Assembly (NCBI GenBank): GCA_003971905.1
Contig: RSEE01000072.1
Coordinates: 186,001 to 250,000, forward strand
DNA: 64,000 nucleotides
Origin: Moniliella sp. 'wahieum'
Lineage: Eukaryota > Basidiomycota > Moniliellomycetes > Moniliellales > Moniliellaceae
Direction of reading: 5' to 3'
The translations under genes and the position numbers were made by a program. The notes under the pieces were generated by a model. That model had not been told where the DNA came from. It was given only the letters and a program-made list of their open reading frames with translations, and ran no database searches. Positions 34,785-46,924 of the stretch are shown here, piece by piece; within the stretch, counting starts at the first letter, position 1; each line of letters opens with the position of its first letter.

Positions 34785-36785
34785 ACGATCCCAGGGACGC
34801 GCGCCGCGGAAACGCCAAAACGCGCAAGTCAAAAGTCTACCTATCCTCACAGCATCTGTAGTGGGCCTTGGATTACCCGATCGTCCATCCTCGATCTTCT
34901 ATCTGATCGCCCGTCGCCGCCCGACGTACGTCCAACCTTCGTCTGTGCCATCTGTTATGGCCATCGCATTCCCTGCATATCATAAGCCATCAATATATCA
35001 TCAATGCCACCCAGCAGATGGAGCAGGGCACAACACTCATGGCATGAATAGCCCCCCTTTTTTCAACCTTCTCTGTCATGTTCAACGCGCCCAAAAACAC
35101 CTGTTGTATACGCAGGCGCATGTCCTACCAGAGTGTATGTCTTCTCTTGATATCTGAAACGGATCTGGATCGAGTGACGCACGGTTCGCCGTCGGTCGGA
35201 ATTGTTGTTGCGCCCCGTCTTTTTCGCATCTTTTCTCGTCAGAGTTCCCCGTGACAGCAGCTGCCGCCAGGACACCCGTCCTCCTTACCGTCCTTATTTC
35301 GTTGTTTTCTGTCCTTTTGTTACTCGCGCCTCTGCGGATCCGATCTTCATCCAGTCTTACCAGAGCTTGCTCTCAAGCCTCACCAAGCCTCGTGGTGAAG
35401 TGGTCAATTCCTTTCCGGTGGCCCGAGTGGTCATCGACCTACATATCCTTGGCGACGACCGTCGCCCCCCCTTCATTTGTTTATATGTTCTGTTCGTACC
35501 TGTTTTCTTACTTATTCTTACCCACAAGTTTCGTCATTATTATTGGGGACGGAGCGCTGCGAATCTACTTTTTCATTTTGTTCCTCGCCTGATGGAAATG
35601 ATCCCTCCCTGAAGGTGACTGATGTTCACTGCCTTGTCTATCCCCCTGTCTTCTTCCTCTACTGCCTTATTTCCCTTTTCGTCTCCGTCTGTAAAAGCAA
35701 TGCATCGTGGGTTTCCCTTACATATTATCCACCAGCATATATTTGCCTCATGTCTTCGTCAATCCACATGCGGTACAGGAAGCACCTCCTCTTTTTGGGG
35801 GCTGCCTCCTCTTCTCTCTACCTTTTTCTCATAAGTCCAAAAATCGCTTCATTCTCATTTTAGCACCGGTCCCGTCCCTGTGCCAAGCCAGCCTGCCAGG
35901 TTAGCATTGCCCTCCGGTGTCTCTTTCCCCGTCCCCGAGTATACGGACAGCTTGAGACACGTCCGACTCACTACGATGCTCAATCCTCCGGTGCCTACGC
36001 AGCCTAGCCACACAAGGTACCGCCTCTCTTCTATACGCCGAGAGGCGTCTCCATTTGTCCGATTATGCTATCGGATGATTCTCAATCGCCGTAAACACGA
36101 AACTGTCGCGAGTCGATGCTTCGGACGTCAAACGGGCTGTACCGTGTACCCCTAAAACCCCGGGGTATGGGGGCCTCGGGGTTGGGGTCCGCCCGTTAAC
36201 CGGTGCAAAAATGAGAGCGAAACCCAAACGGGGCCCATCAGCTATAACCACCTCCCCATGATACAGTGTTTGACCATGCACACTGCTTCAGTCGAGAATC
36301 GTCTCGGCTTATCGTACAAGTACTAGAATATATTGGCGTAGATACACATACCATTGCGCCAATCACCGGCCCACAAAAACAACGGGGGAAACAACAATCG
36401 AGACACAAAACAAAACACAACCATCATGGTCACACCAGCAGGCCAAACTACAAACAAAACAGGGGAGGGGGGACTGGGAGCAGTGGGAACAGGGATTAGA
36501 CGGTGTTGGATACCTCAGTGCATCAACAGACGTCTTGGATTATTGTAGGGTGCACACACCGCCCTGGAAATAGAAGGGTACCAGGGGGGAGGACCAAGAA
36601 AGGGGGAGATCTAGGCAAAGTCGGGATCCGGACCTAAGAGCCGTGGGAAGGGAACGTTCACCCAAACGTCCAGAGCAAAAGCGACTTGTCGGCGGGTATG
36701 GCATTGCTTCCAACGTGGGCCAAGAGTGTAAAAAGAGCCGACGGGTTATATACGGCAGCGCGGGGCAGGGCCCATTCCAACTGCG

Positions 36786-37590
36786 TTAGACAGTTGCCAT
36801 AGGCGGGGCAACCTCGGTCGACTTTTTGGCAGGCTCCGTAGGAACCTGAACGGTGCCTCAGTCTGTTGTACAGGTTTCGTCTCGGCCGCCTTCTCGCCAT
36901 GCACATTGACAGTAGTGGACACATGCGTCTTCTTCGGGTGCGGCTCGAGCTTGTCTGCTGTCTCTTCAATGGCTTTCTTGGTGCGCTCAAAAAACGAGGT
37001 GCGCACCTTGTTCACCTTTATGCTCAGGCGTCGACCTACCTTCTCCTTTTCAGGAGGGGGCGCATCGCCCTTTGCCTCCTCCGAAACCGTGGCTCCCTTC
37101 TGGGGACTTTTCCTCTGTGGACGACTCGTCGGCTTTGGGTGCCTCCCCAGCCTTGGGTGCGTCCGCAGCAGGAGTCTCCACACTGGAGACAGGCGCCACT
37201 GCTTCCTCTGTCGTGGGAGCCTCCTCCTTCTTGGGCAGCGGTGACTCGGCCTTTTTCTTCTGGGAAAGGGGGGAAAGCAGATGGTGGAGGAAGGAAGAGC
37301 GTCTGTTCTGCACGTGGTCGGGTTTTTCTTCCGTCGACTCCTTGGCTGGCGTACCTTCCTTCTTTGGGGACTCTTCGGACGACTGGGAGTTTTCTTCTTT
37401 GGTAGCTGCATCGCCCTTTGTCGTCATATTGGGGGTCTCGGGAGGAGCAACGCCGGCAGTAACTGCTTCGGGGGTAGCAGCCACCTCGGAAGTCGGTTCA
37501 GTGGGGCCCATACCCTCAGTGGCGATGGGTGCCGCGGGGTTGGCAGCCGTCTCGGGTGCAAAGACATCTGCCGGAGGGGAGGGGAGGGGT
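36786..37590 (-). CDS. Low-complexity Ala/Glu/Lys-rich protein with RRSSF and RRLS motifs
   Basis: About 260 residues, exon start at a probable acceptor near 37567 (ccggcag); the upstream first exon was not identified. The N-terminal half is Ala/Pro/Thr/Glu-rich (VFAPETAANPAAPIATEG). A basic motif NRRSSFLHHLLSPLSQKKK is followed by Glu/Pro-rich repeats and a second basic motif VGRRLSIKVNKVRTSFFER with an amphipathic AIEETADKLEPHPKK. It ends PAKKSTEVAPPMATV, stop 36786-36788. Similar acidic low-complexity proteins with RRSSFF and RRLS motifs occur widely in fungi without a settled function; this link is from memory of the motif pattern. The RRxS motifs are possible phosphosites. Frame changes lie near 37085 and 36850. 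Confidence 0.6.
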
Positions 37591-39775
37591 GAGTTATAGG
37601 AGGATCGGTAGGGGCAGAGGGGAGAAACGTACAGCGATATGAGTATAATCACCAAGTGTGGGTGGGATGGTGGGCGGGAAGTAGCAGAGCAACATTATGG
37701 GGTGGAGGTATAGAGCCGAAGAGGACGAGGAAGAGAGATGGGCCAATAAACGAGAAGGGTATTTATTCAGGTATGGCCAAGACTGGGGGTCGGTGGCGTA
37801 GAGGCAGGAGGGCAGAGCAGGTTCATCGTAGAAGCAGCCATGGAAAAATAGCGCTTGTGAGCGTGCCAACATCGAGGCTACTAACGCCAGAGATATAGAC
37901 TACCGGGGCCGTGCGTTGTGCCTGCTTGGGCCCAGGGATGAGCTCAGTGGCGCTGTGCTGCGCAGCGTGGGGCACCCCATACTGCACGCATGGCACCTGT
38001 GTGCTGCCTCGACAGGCGCTTTGCCCTGCGTGGCGACACTGTCCTCCTGCCGGCACATCTCGCCCCGCCAAAGTGGCGTGTGCACCCGACGCGATGCTGA
38101 TGCCTTCTATGCCAAAACTACAAGGCTGCGGTTATTAGACGGTTATTCTGTTGCTGCTCTGCCCAGTGGCCGGCTGCCATCCATGGTGAGCTGAGTCGCC
38201 GGCTCTGGTACCCCCCGCCCTTTCAACATCGCCCATATACGCGCTTGTTTCCGACGAGGAAACAATCACCAACACTTCACATCGTCCGTGAGAGAGGGGC
38301 AATTAAACACCACGAATAGAAGAGTACCCGTGCTATATATTGACGCAAAACCAAGTTCATCTGTGAGAAGGTCAACTAACCCGCAACCTGAGGGGACGGA
38401 GAGCCACATCGTGACCATTCATCACCCAAACGACTACCATTGTTGATGACCACCCCGGCCCAGAGCCCACACATCTGATCAGTCTTCAGTGGCATGTGTC
38501 GTTCGAGAGGACACACGCAGAGTGAATCGGGTCGTCGCATTCCAGAGGCCTCTTTCCCACCAACTTCCTGCTTCCGCGGGCCTCTCACAACACACGCCTA
38601 GCTTCCCTTTTATCGCTAGAATTGCATCACTATGCCAGCCTATCTCATCAACACCACTAGTTATAGGCCCGGGACAATTCTCGGCGCCATATTATGCACA
38701 ACTATAGTTTTTTCTGTCCACAAACCGTTTCATAAAACTCTCCCTCATCTACCTCATCCTCAAAGCCTACACATCCGCCACCAATGTCACCCTCAAATCT
38801 GTATTCAATAGCATTTGCAGGGCGCAAGGCCGGCACAAAGAAATGCTGCATCTATCAGAAACTTGTGCATTCATCAGCGTGTGCTGTTTGCTCATGCCCA
38901 TTAGAGTTGCCAGCAGGTCGTTTCAAACACCCTGTGGCTCCCCCCTCCCCAATTCCTCTAAAAACGGGTTGTTAGCAACAAAGCCGATATACGAAGGAGA
39001 GCTGTGGCAGACATGCGTGAGCCATGAAGGTTGAACCGTTTCTCCAATGGTTCTTCAGTAAATCGCTTCCATTGCTCAAAGGTCTTGGAGCCGTCTTGGT
39101 GAGATGGTGCCCGCGCGTTGTCATGACCAAAAGAGGAGGAAAGGTTCCTTGAGTACTCTCCTGTGATTGTTGTTTGTCTTTGAAGCCGTGTGCACAGTTG
39201 CTCCAACAGAGTTGATGCAGCTTCATTACCCTACATTCCATAGGCGTTGTCTTCTCAGGCCTCATGTATAGCACTTTCCGGTACGCAACCACACATAGAC
39301 TCCTTTTTGTGTCCGAGTCCTTCAGGCTGGGGCTCGCCTCCATTGCTAATCCTCTCCGTTCCAACACCCCCCATAACTAAAGCACTAATTGGGCTTGATG
39401 CCCCTCCGTAGGCTCTGCTTACCGCCCTGTTTTGTTGGACCACAGACCCTACATCAGCCGTTTTTCTATGGCCTACATAGTACTAACGACATACTATGTC
39501 TATAGTTGCCTGCTGTGGGTTAGGATCCCCACCTCCACTAATTCTCGCACAATAGTGTCGACAAGCGCGGTGGTGAAAGCAGCCAGATTGATGTACCCAT
39601 CATGACGGGCATCTCCCAAAGGGGAGATAGGGGAGAATGGAGGGGCCCAGGCTATCCGCACAGGTATATAAATTGAAGTAAAAGTAGGTTTTGCACCCCA
39701 ATAATATCCCTCTTCTCGCCCTTAGTACACTTCGCGCGTCAAAAAAGCTCTCAGGTATATAATCCGCATCGAAAA

Positions 39776-39787
39776 TCTAAGATCTAA
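39776..39787. repeat. Odd-palindromic heptamer TCTAAGA, about 1.7 copies
   Basis: TCTAAGA followed by TCTAA, the same unit as the three-copy array at 34764. Confidence 0.7.
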
Positions 39788-40035
39788 TGGACAACGGCCA
39801 GTCCGTGATCATCGATCACTGCTCCATCACCGCGACCAGCTCTCCTGGCCCTCTCCCGTCTTCGCAGTCCTCCGTGGCGTGGGCTCGAATGCCACTCTCG
39901 TCCCCACGTGGGAGGCGAGCAAGGCAGGGACAGAAGTGGTGGGGATGCAATCAGAGGAAGGCAGCCCCGAGGCGCAACAAGGAGGGGCGGAACAGAGGCG
40001 GAACGGGGCCACCGCGCCCATGTACATTGGATTAA
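39787..40035 (+). CDS. Possible small protein, unrecognised
   Basis: An 82-codon frame starting MDNGQSVIIDHCSITATSSP, about 35 bp after a TATA-like tatataat word, which is a plausible spacing for a fungal start. No domain and a low-complexity second half (Arg/Gly/Lys-rich). It could be chance. Confidence 0.2.
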   Translation: MDNGQSVIIDHCSITATSSPGPLPSSQSSVAWARMPLSSPRGRRARQGQKWWGCNQRKAAPRRNKEGRNRGGTGPPRPCTLD

Positions 40036-40166
40036 TTGGATCAGTGGCTCAGAACCGAGTACCACCGCAGTCCTCGGCTATCTTCGGCCGAACAGTGTTA
40101 GGGGGCGACGTGTGACCGTGTGACGTGTGACTTGTGACATGTGCGTGTGACACACGACCGCTGACC

Positions 40167-40180
40167 GGTGACCGGTGACC
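40167..40180. repeat. Tandem odd-palindromic heptamer GGTGACC x2
   Basis: Two exact copies of GGT-G-ACC, preceded by GCTGACC and by a 45-bp run of imperfect GTGTGAC words (40110-40157). Confidence 0.9.
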
Positions 40181-41252
40181 TGTGATATGTGATTGATGAT
40201 CGAGCGAAAGATATTTGAGCTTCGAGCTCCTAACGCAAGGCGACAGAGGCTACATAATATTGCAGGCCTCTCGCAGTTATAGGAAGAAAGGAATAATGAT
40301 GGCAACACGGAATACACCAATGAAAACCGGGATGGCGGAGTACCGGTGCAATCCCACGCCCCTACCCCTATGTTTTCCGGTGTGACATGTGGCACCACTC
40401 AGTACCCACTCGGGTACGTGTGCATAGCGAATCCAACGTATTTTCCCAATTGCGCACATAGAGAGACAAACGCAGTAGATAATGAAACATCGTGCACATG
40501 GACAGGAGGTAAGAGGTCGGTAGGGCCGGCGAGTTCAACAGAGGACAGAGACGCGACGTGACATGTGAACATGTGTACACAGGTAGTGAAGCAAAGAAGA
40601 AAAGGAAATATAAAACGCGCAGTGGAACTGTATGGGCAGCGGGGGAAACAGGAGGGGGGGAGGGCTTTGCGGAAAACTGGAAAGGCGAACAAACGTGCTC
40701 TGATGTAAGACGCACCACGAGGGAGGGAGCAGAATGCAGTTGGAGTGGGTCATTGCAGCACTCCATAAAAGAAGAGGATCCCCAGCATAGCAGACAGAAG
40801 AGAGAAGGCCACAGATAATACACAGCCCATCCTCTACTGACATTAGGCCACCGGTAAGTCATGACCAGAGGCAAAAGGGCCCGGGAGTGTCTACTCCATA
40901 CGGTACCAATAGTAGAAAGGGGGGGAGGGGGGTGGGAGATCCCCGACGGATAACTTTTACCGTTGGAGAAAGGACACGGCGAATAAGGATGGTCGATGAC
41001 GATTCACAGTCCATGTTCAGGTCGAGTGGCCGATTAAAAAGTGAAGGGGGCAGCCAGGCCCTCCCCGTCGCTCTCAGTCAAGGCAAAGGAAGCAGGTTTG
41101 AGCTCTAGATCAAGGGAGGTGGCGGGAAATCCTACGAATTGCCCCAATCCGTCCCTGTAGTAAGAAGACAGAACCACAAAGATCCAGCCAGAGAGCATCA
41201 GCGCCTGTTGGGACGGGAACAAAGGGAATGAAAAGGGAGGTGGAAGGAGTGC

Positions 41253-42794
41253 TCACATAGGCTTTGACCAAGGTTGAGCTAGGCCTTCCAGTTGAATTGT
41301 CGAGCCAGGTGGGTCCAACAGGTCCCGTGACGCTCCTACTGTGACCGTTCCCAGCTCGGTTTCCGCTGGAGCCGTGGGCGTGGACAACGGCGAGTGTTCA
41401 GTCTGGGGAGACAAGCTGGTCGGGTCCAACGCCGGGGAGAGAAGGCTGGGAGAGGAACATAGACTGATCTTGAGGGAAGGCGAGGAGGCCGAGCTGAGCC
41501 CGGTGAGTGGGGTGAGAGGCGTAGAAGGACCGAGCGAAACAGATCCGTTGCTGGAGTAGATGTTATTGCCAGGCAAAGAAGTGTGTCGAAGGGGTGCGGG
41601 CTTGGCCGGCGGTACGCCAACGGTGGAATGGGGCGCAAACATTGGCTGGAATCCGAGGCCCATATAAGCATTCTCTGGCACGGTAGGGCTAGCATCCGAG
41701 TAAACGTTGGGTAAGGATTTGGCAGTGCGACGAGAGTGACCGCCAGCGCCAGCTGTATGGCTCGTTACGGATGAACGGGAGGAGGTGCGAGAGTGCGATG
41801 TAGTGGGCACGGTGCGGATGACGGTAGCCTTTTTCCCTGTCCTCCATTTCGCCAACACCTCGGGCGTGAGGCCCCACCAAGATCCCTTACCCGGCATGGC
41901 AGCGGGACGAGCAATCTTGATGAAAATATGGGTTTTGATTGAGAGGGTAGACTTGATACGGTTCTTTACTTTTCCCTGCAGAGAGATATAAAAAAACAAA
42001 CACAGGGATGGAGTTAGAGGCAAAAGGCCAAAACGGGCACACATGATGTAAAATCAAAGCAACACAAGAGACTAGAATAGAAATGAAAGAAGACCTACCT
42101 CCCAGCTTTTCCCATGAGCCCATTGGTAAATCTCGGGAAAGTTGTTGCACATGCGGAGGAAGAGATCCTGGACAACCAACTTGGCATCTTCCACTTCGGC
42201 GATCGTCTGGCAGATCATATCACACCAATTCAATCGGCATCCAGCAAGGGAACCTGGTGGAAGCGGGACCGTGACACCAGTTGATGGGAAGCGCGCAGTG
42301 CTGGCCGAAGAAGGCGCACGGAAAGCGGAAGTCAGGTTCCCCTGCGGGGCGTTTTTCGGCGGTAAGGACGTATCGACTGTCGACGGAAAGACAGGGGGCG
42401 GGCTACCCATCATCCCATATGGCGGTGGCGTGGGGAAGCAGGACATGGCGATGGCCCAGAGCGGTGGGGCAGATACAGCTGTCTCGGCGGCGACGGCCTT
42501 GAAAGGTGCAAGGCTCGTGGAAAATGTGGGCGGACCATGAAGGTTGGGGAGGTGGGGCACCGTGGGTAGATCATTGGAAGGGAGGACGATCGCCGGGTGA
42601 AGCGGCTGGGAAGAGGAGGGGCGGATGGGGTGACGGATGGGGTGACAGATGGGATGGTCGCTGTGGACAGGGGCAGGGCCGACGCCGCGGGGGGCGGGGG
42701 GGCTAGAATTAAGGAAGGAGCGAGTTGGGCAGGATCCGACCAGAAGGGACAGGACCAAGTCGCAGGCAGGAGCAGCGGGGGGCATGGCAGCCAT
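41253..42794 (-). CDS. Divergent forkhead (winged-helix) transcription factor
   Basis: Nuclear DNA-binding protein, 472 residues, two exons: 42794-42099 and 41975-41253. The intron has gtaggt/cag ends and lies in phase 0 inside the domain. Start MAAMPPAAPACDLVLS; an alternative Met lies 9 bp downstream at 42785. The Pro/Ser-rich N-terminus leads to a forkhead domain at about residues 187-282: WCDMICQTIAEVEDAKLVVQ (helix 1-2), FLRMCNNFPEIYQWAHGKSW, KVKNRIKSTLSIKTHIFIKI (helix 3) and RPAAMPGKGSWWGLTPEVL (wing). The order and the KI-RP-GKGSWW landmarks fit forkhead. Helix 3 has Lys and Ser where canonical NSIRHNLS has Arg and the base-reading His. The C-terminus is Ser/Pro/Thr-rich and ends LAQPWSKPM. 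No frame break was needed, unusual in this window. Confidence 0.75.
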
Positions 42795-43741
42795 GGTGGA
42801 TGAACCGTAATGATGTTTATGTGGTGGGTGTGTTATCTGCCAGATGGAGGCAAGAAGTAGGAGGGGGGACGGGGGAAGAAATGGGAAGCGGAGGCAGTGG
42901 TCGGTTTGAAAAGAGATATCTGCCGCCCCATCTGCCCAGGGTAGTAGTGCTACGGTGATGTAAACCGCCTCGCGACGACCACAGCACCCGGGCAATGTGC
43001 TCGCTCTATCTGCACACACCGCCTGTCGCATGCGTATCGTATCGCCCCAAAGCAGAGCCGCGTGCCCGCGAGCCAGTCCATACCGCGCCCACATCCCGCC
43101 CGGGGCGTACTGCGCCTACCAGCTCCGACCGCCTAGGGTGTGTCTGGCTGCAACATGTAAACAACGCCGCGGGCGGCCGCGTTCTTTTCGGATGCTGTGA
43201 CGCACGTGATACATGATACGCACCGCCCACTCTCCCCGCCGGTCCGGCCGAGCGTTTTAAGCTTCAGGCTGATTTACCGGGGCCCGGCTGCGCGTTACGC
43301 CACCCTACGCGCTACGGCGCATGCACTGCATCGCACCGCACGCGCACCGCACCGCACAGCAAAGCACTGCTGCGCGTGCCCGTCCCCGCTTCCCGGTTCT
43401 CTCTCGTCGCCCCCACCGAACTGGGACCGGCCGTTCACCGGTCACCAGTGATTGATGATCTCAATTTTCTCTCCGATCGATTAGATTATCCAGCGCCCCC
43501 AGGGCCTCATCAGGGCCGCAGGCGTCAGGCCAGCCTCAACCCCGCAACGTACCCAACGGACTCGGCCGCCCCTTTGGCCAGGGCTTTTCTCTGTCTGAGA
43601 GCTGTCTGAGCCTGAGATCGCGGTGCTGGCGTGGAACAGACAAGGCCTCTCGGCTCTTGTTTGTGTCCATAATATCGGTCCGAAAACATGCATAAAACAT
43701 GAGTGCATCAGCGGCTCAGCGCTCAGGCTGAGCAGCGCGGC

Positions 43742-43762
43742 CCTTAGGCCTTAGGCCTTACC
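43742..43762. repeat. Tandem odd-palindromic heptamer CCTTAGG x2 plus variant
   Basis: CCTTAGG, CCTTAGG, CCTTACC head to tail; unit CCT-T-AGG with AGGCCT at the junctions. Confidence 0.92.
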
Positions 43763-44003
43763 CTTCTTCTTTCTTCGCCGCAGTGCCGTTCAAGTGTCCC
43801 GTCTAGGGTCTAATCCCGCTCAGCTATCCTCTTCTCTTCGTAGTCTTCTCTTACCCTCCTCTTCCCTTGCGCGGCGTGCGCCCGAAACAAAAAACAAGCT
43901 CCCCAGGGCTCTCCCCCACAAGCCACGGACCCGGCACCGTGACGTCACGGCGACGACTCAGAGACTCTTGGCCACAGAGCAGTGCCGCTGCAAGGTCTGT
44001 CAC

Positions 44004-44456
44004 ATGTCAGCTTTAAACAAAGCTTCTCCCACACCCTCCGGCCGAGAGGTCTATACGTGCCTGCCTAATCCACAAACCTCCATTCCACAGATGGAACGTC
44101 TTCTCGCCTTCTCTCCACACCGCTCTGTCCAGGTTCAACGTACTAAACCTTCAAATGGCTCAGCCGCTTGGCGCCCAGTCGCTCAACGTCCAAAACGTCC
44201 AACGTCCCAACTGCATCAATATGCGCAGCGGATCCGCGCCTCCAGGTCATCAACCATCCGTAATCCCCGCACCATACATACAGAAGACCTCTTTTCAGCG
44301 CTCAGCTTCAATGACATGAATGACACCTGGGATCTCCATGCCACACACGAGCCCCCCTCCACTCCCCACCCCTACCCGCACCTCCACCCACCATCCTATC
44401 TAACCTGCGGGCCCTACCAACAACGGCTCAACCTGGACTACGACATGTGCGCATAG
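44004..44456 (+). CDS. Possible small protein, unrecognised
   Basis: 150 codons from MSALNKASPTPSGREVYTCL to a stop at 44454-44456. Composition is Pro/Ser/Arg/His-rich, with SALSFNDMNDTWDLHATHE near the end. No domain, no detectable upstream signal beyond a TGTCACATG word. Kept only because it is one of the longest ATG frames in the gene-poor stretch. Confidence 0.2.
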   Translation: MSALNKASPTPSGREVYTCLPNPQTSIPQMERLLAFSPHRSVQVQRTKPSNGSAAWRPVAQRPKRPTSQLHQYAQRIRASRSSTIRNPRTIHTEDLFSALSFNDMNDTWDLHATHEPPSTPHPYPHLHPPSYLTCGPYQQRLNLDYDMCA

Positions 44457-45021
44457 CACAAATCAGTATCCCACGACACTTGGACGTATCCGCCCTGCAC
44501 GCTTCAAGGTTAAAACTCGAACTTCTCCTTCAGGCCGTAGCCTCGACCACTGTCGGCCGCTTTCTTCATACAGCTTAGGCGTCGCGTACACCATACCGAG
44601 CATGATGATGAGAGTGAGACAGTTTGCCACCCGGAGTTGGTTTTCCCGAAAGGAAGATGGCGAGAATGCGGGCTCTTTGGCCATCCATACACATTGAAGA
44701 GTTGTGTGATACTATGAACGACATGATGAACGTGATGAACGTTGAGATCTGAGAACAGGAAACGACGACGATGTCGATGATGAGCGTTGGAGTCTTGAGG
44801 CCCAGAGACGTGATGTTCCTGATGGTCCTTTTGAGGAGGATGCAATTGCACTAGTGGGGTGGGGGGGGGGGGTGGTCGTCGTCTAGGCCAGGAACAACGC
44901 GCCTATAGTAGTAGTACTACAAACAGAGAGGGGAATTAAGCAGCTAGTTGCCACCGGGGGGGCCATAACTGCGGAACAAAAGGAAAACAGAAGCGAGCAA
45001 ACAAGGAACGTCCTAACCCTA

Positions 45022-45035
45022 CCTGAGGCCTGAGG
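45022..45035. repeat. Tandem odd-palindromic heptamer CCTGAGG x2
   Basis: Two exact copies of CCT-G-AGG, with another CCTGAGG at 45049 and related GGCTGAGG words between. Confidence 0.9.
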
Positions 45036-46860
45036 CAGGCTGAGGAGCCCTGAGGAGGGCGGAAGGGACGTTGACTAAACGCACGAGCCACTCGGTGGCT
45101 CAACAGAAGGCATAACCAGGGTAACCGTCCTCGGTGTCGTTATACCTTCATCGATCATCCCCTTCTAAGTGAATAACGATGATTATTATGTACGTCGGAA
45201 AAGTGCCTTAGGAGAAGTTGCTAATACCAGTTCGCACAGTTGCTCTGCGAGAGAAGGAAGAGACCTGTCACGGTCCTCTTAGCTAATCAGTAAACTTTCT
45301 TGCGGCTCTTCCTCGATCCTGTTCTCCTCCTCTCTCTAGTACTACAGTACAAATATAAGGTCGGGCGTTATTGCGAGTGAGATGAAGTACTACAAGGGAA
45401 GCAAATGATTCACTGGTAGTAGAAGGAAGGAGACCAGGATGGGTGAAGAATAGCAGTGAGAAGGTTTATTGTCTGATTACTTTCAAGAGGACCGTGTCGG
45501 ACAAGACCCATGGTATATAATTCACACACTGCCATGACCCAAAGGACACACTGCACTGATACTGTTGTTTTCCACATACCCGAAGACCCGTATAGTGAGA
45601 CTAGCATCCGACTCGGGATCATGGGGGGATCCTACGGGATCCGCTCCAAAGCAGCCTTCACGATCGACTCGAAATCCGTGCAGGGGAACACTCGCACTAC
45701 CCTGTCCCACACCACACAGGAGGAATCGATTAACAAAAAGAAACGCTGCGTATACCGTCAGGTTCTTCCTTCTGGCCTTGTGTACTGTCATGACCATGTC
45801 ACTTCTTGTTGCCGATTAAACCCAATCAAATAACGTTGCGGTTTTGGGGCGTAGAAGACCCAACAAGTACAACCCATGTTACACGGTCCGTTTTTAGCCG
45901 TCTCCCTAGTTTTGATGTGAGAAGCATCAACAAGGACCATCGAGAGGTGTGTTGTTGTCTTTGACCAGGAATTTATACGACCAAGATGTGCACAGTTGTC
46001 AATGCCGGGCCAGGGCTTGGATATCAACGCCCACTGCGGGTTACGAAAGAGGGGCGGGAAGGTCTTCTCGAATCGAATTGCACAGGTGGTACGACGATGT
46101 AGGTCCTAACCATGACGGATGACACCACGCTCTCGTACAGTTTTTTCAAACACATGGACGAACAGCACACTGGCTTTGGGTATTACCCTTAACCTGTATC
46201 GACGAGCATCACACGGGATCCCCGAGACTGGATTTGGTAAGTGATGACGGTTTCTCGTAGATATATGTTGATTATGTTTCTTGAAGACGGGTTCTCTATA
46301 TGAGGGTTTCTTGAGGAAGATCTGGTGATTTTGGTATGGTTTAGTTTGGGTTTGATATAGGTTTGGTATGGGGCACCATGTGTGGCAAACATGAGGGATT
46401 GCCACCAAAACTATCACAGGGAGAAGAGTCTTGATGAGCGGACCTCTGGTAGCGTCCATTGACGAAAGCAGGGCATATGCCCACGTTTAATCCTATGTCT
46501 CTCTCTCTCCAATGCCAAGCCAAATATTACAGTGAGACGGGGTGCTGCAACCCCACGCTACTCGTAGATGCAATGGATGCTATCACTCTTGTGCGTCGAT
46601 TGAGGTCAAGTACTATAACTTTGCAGAATACACTGCTATTGATCCCGATGTTGCCCCGTGGCAGGTTAGGTCTTCGATCTTCTTCAGTTAGCTTACCTAC
46701 TCAGAAGGTTTTCTTTTCTTCTTATAGTAGCAACGCCTGTATTTGCCCTACCACCACCGGTATCCCGCTCCCGCTTATACTCGATACTCCTCCTCTCTCT
46801 CGCTCTCCGCTGTATTCGCTGTCTGCATCGTAGAGACTGTTGTGTCTCGCTTGCGTTCTG

Positions 46861-46924
46861 GCATACTTGCGTCGCTATACGGAGTTATCGAGCATACTTG
46901 CGCGTCGCTATACAGAGTTATCGA
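46861..46924. repeat. Direct repeat, 31 and 33 bp, adjacent
   Basis: gcatacttgc...gttatcga occurs twice in direct contact (46861-46891 and 46892-46924), differing by a 2-bp insertion and one substitution. No function is evident. Confidence 0.8.

Larger units (their letters stand above)
33501..36785. other. Gene-poor stretch, 3.3 kb
   Basis: Contains CA/CAT-rich DNA (33590-33720), a GC-rich part with repeated gcgcca/ccaggc words (33760-34450), a 15-C tract, two odd-palindromic heptamer arrays, and an AT-richer pyrimidine-biased part (35160-35870). Short open frames exist but none has a recognisable domain or neighbour-like codon use. Confidence 0.5.
37591..41252. other. Gene-poor stretch, 3.7 kb
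   Basis: Lower GC than the gene-rich flanks. Two TATA-like words (ggtatata at about 39663 and 39753) and two short heptamer arrays are present. Open frames near 38960-39370 (minus) and 39787-40112 (plus) have no recognisable domain. Confidence 0.45.

Noticed and set aside
38958-39367. Two overlapping minus-strand frames of 80-130 codons
   Set aside because: Both look partly protein-like but conflict with each other and match no family I know.
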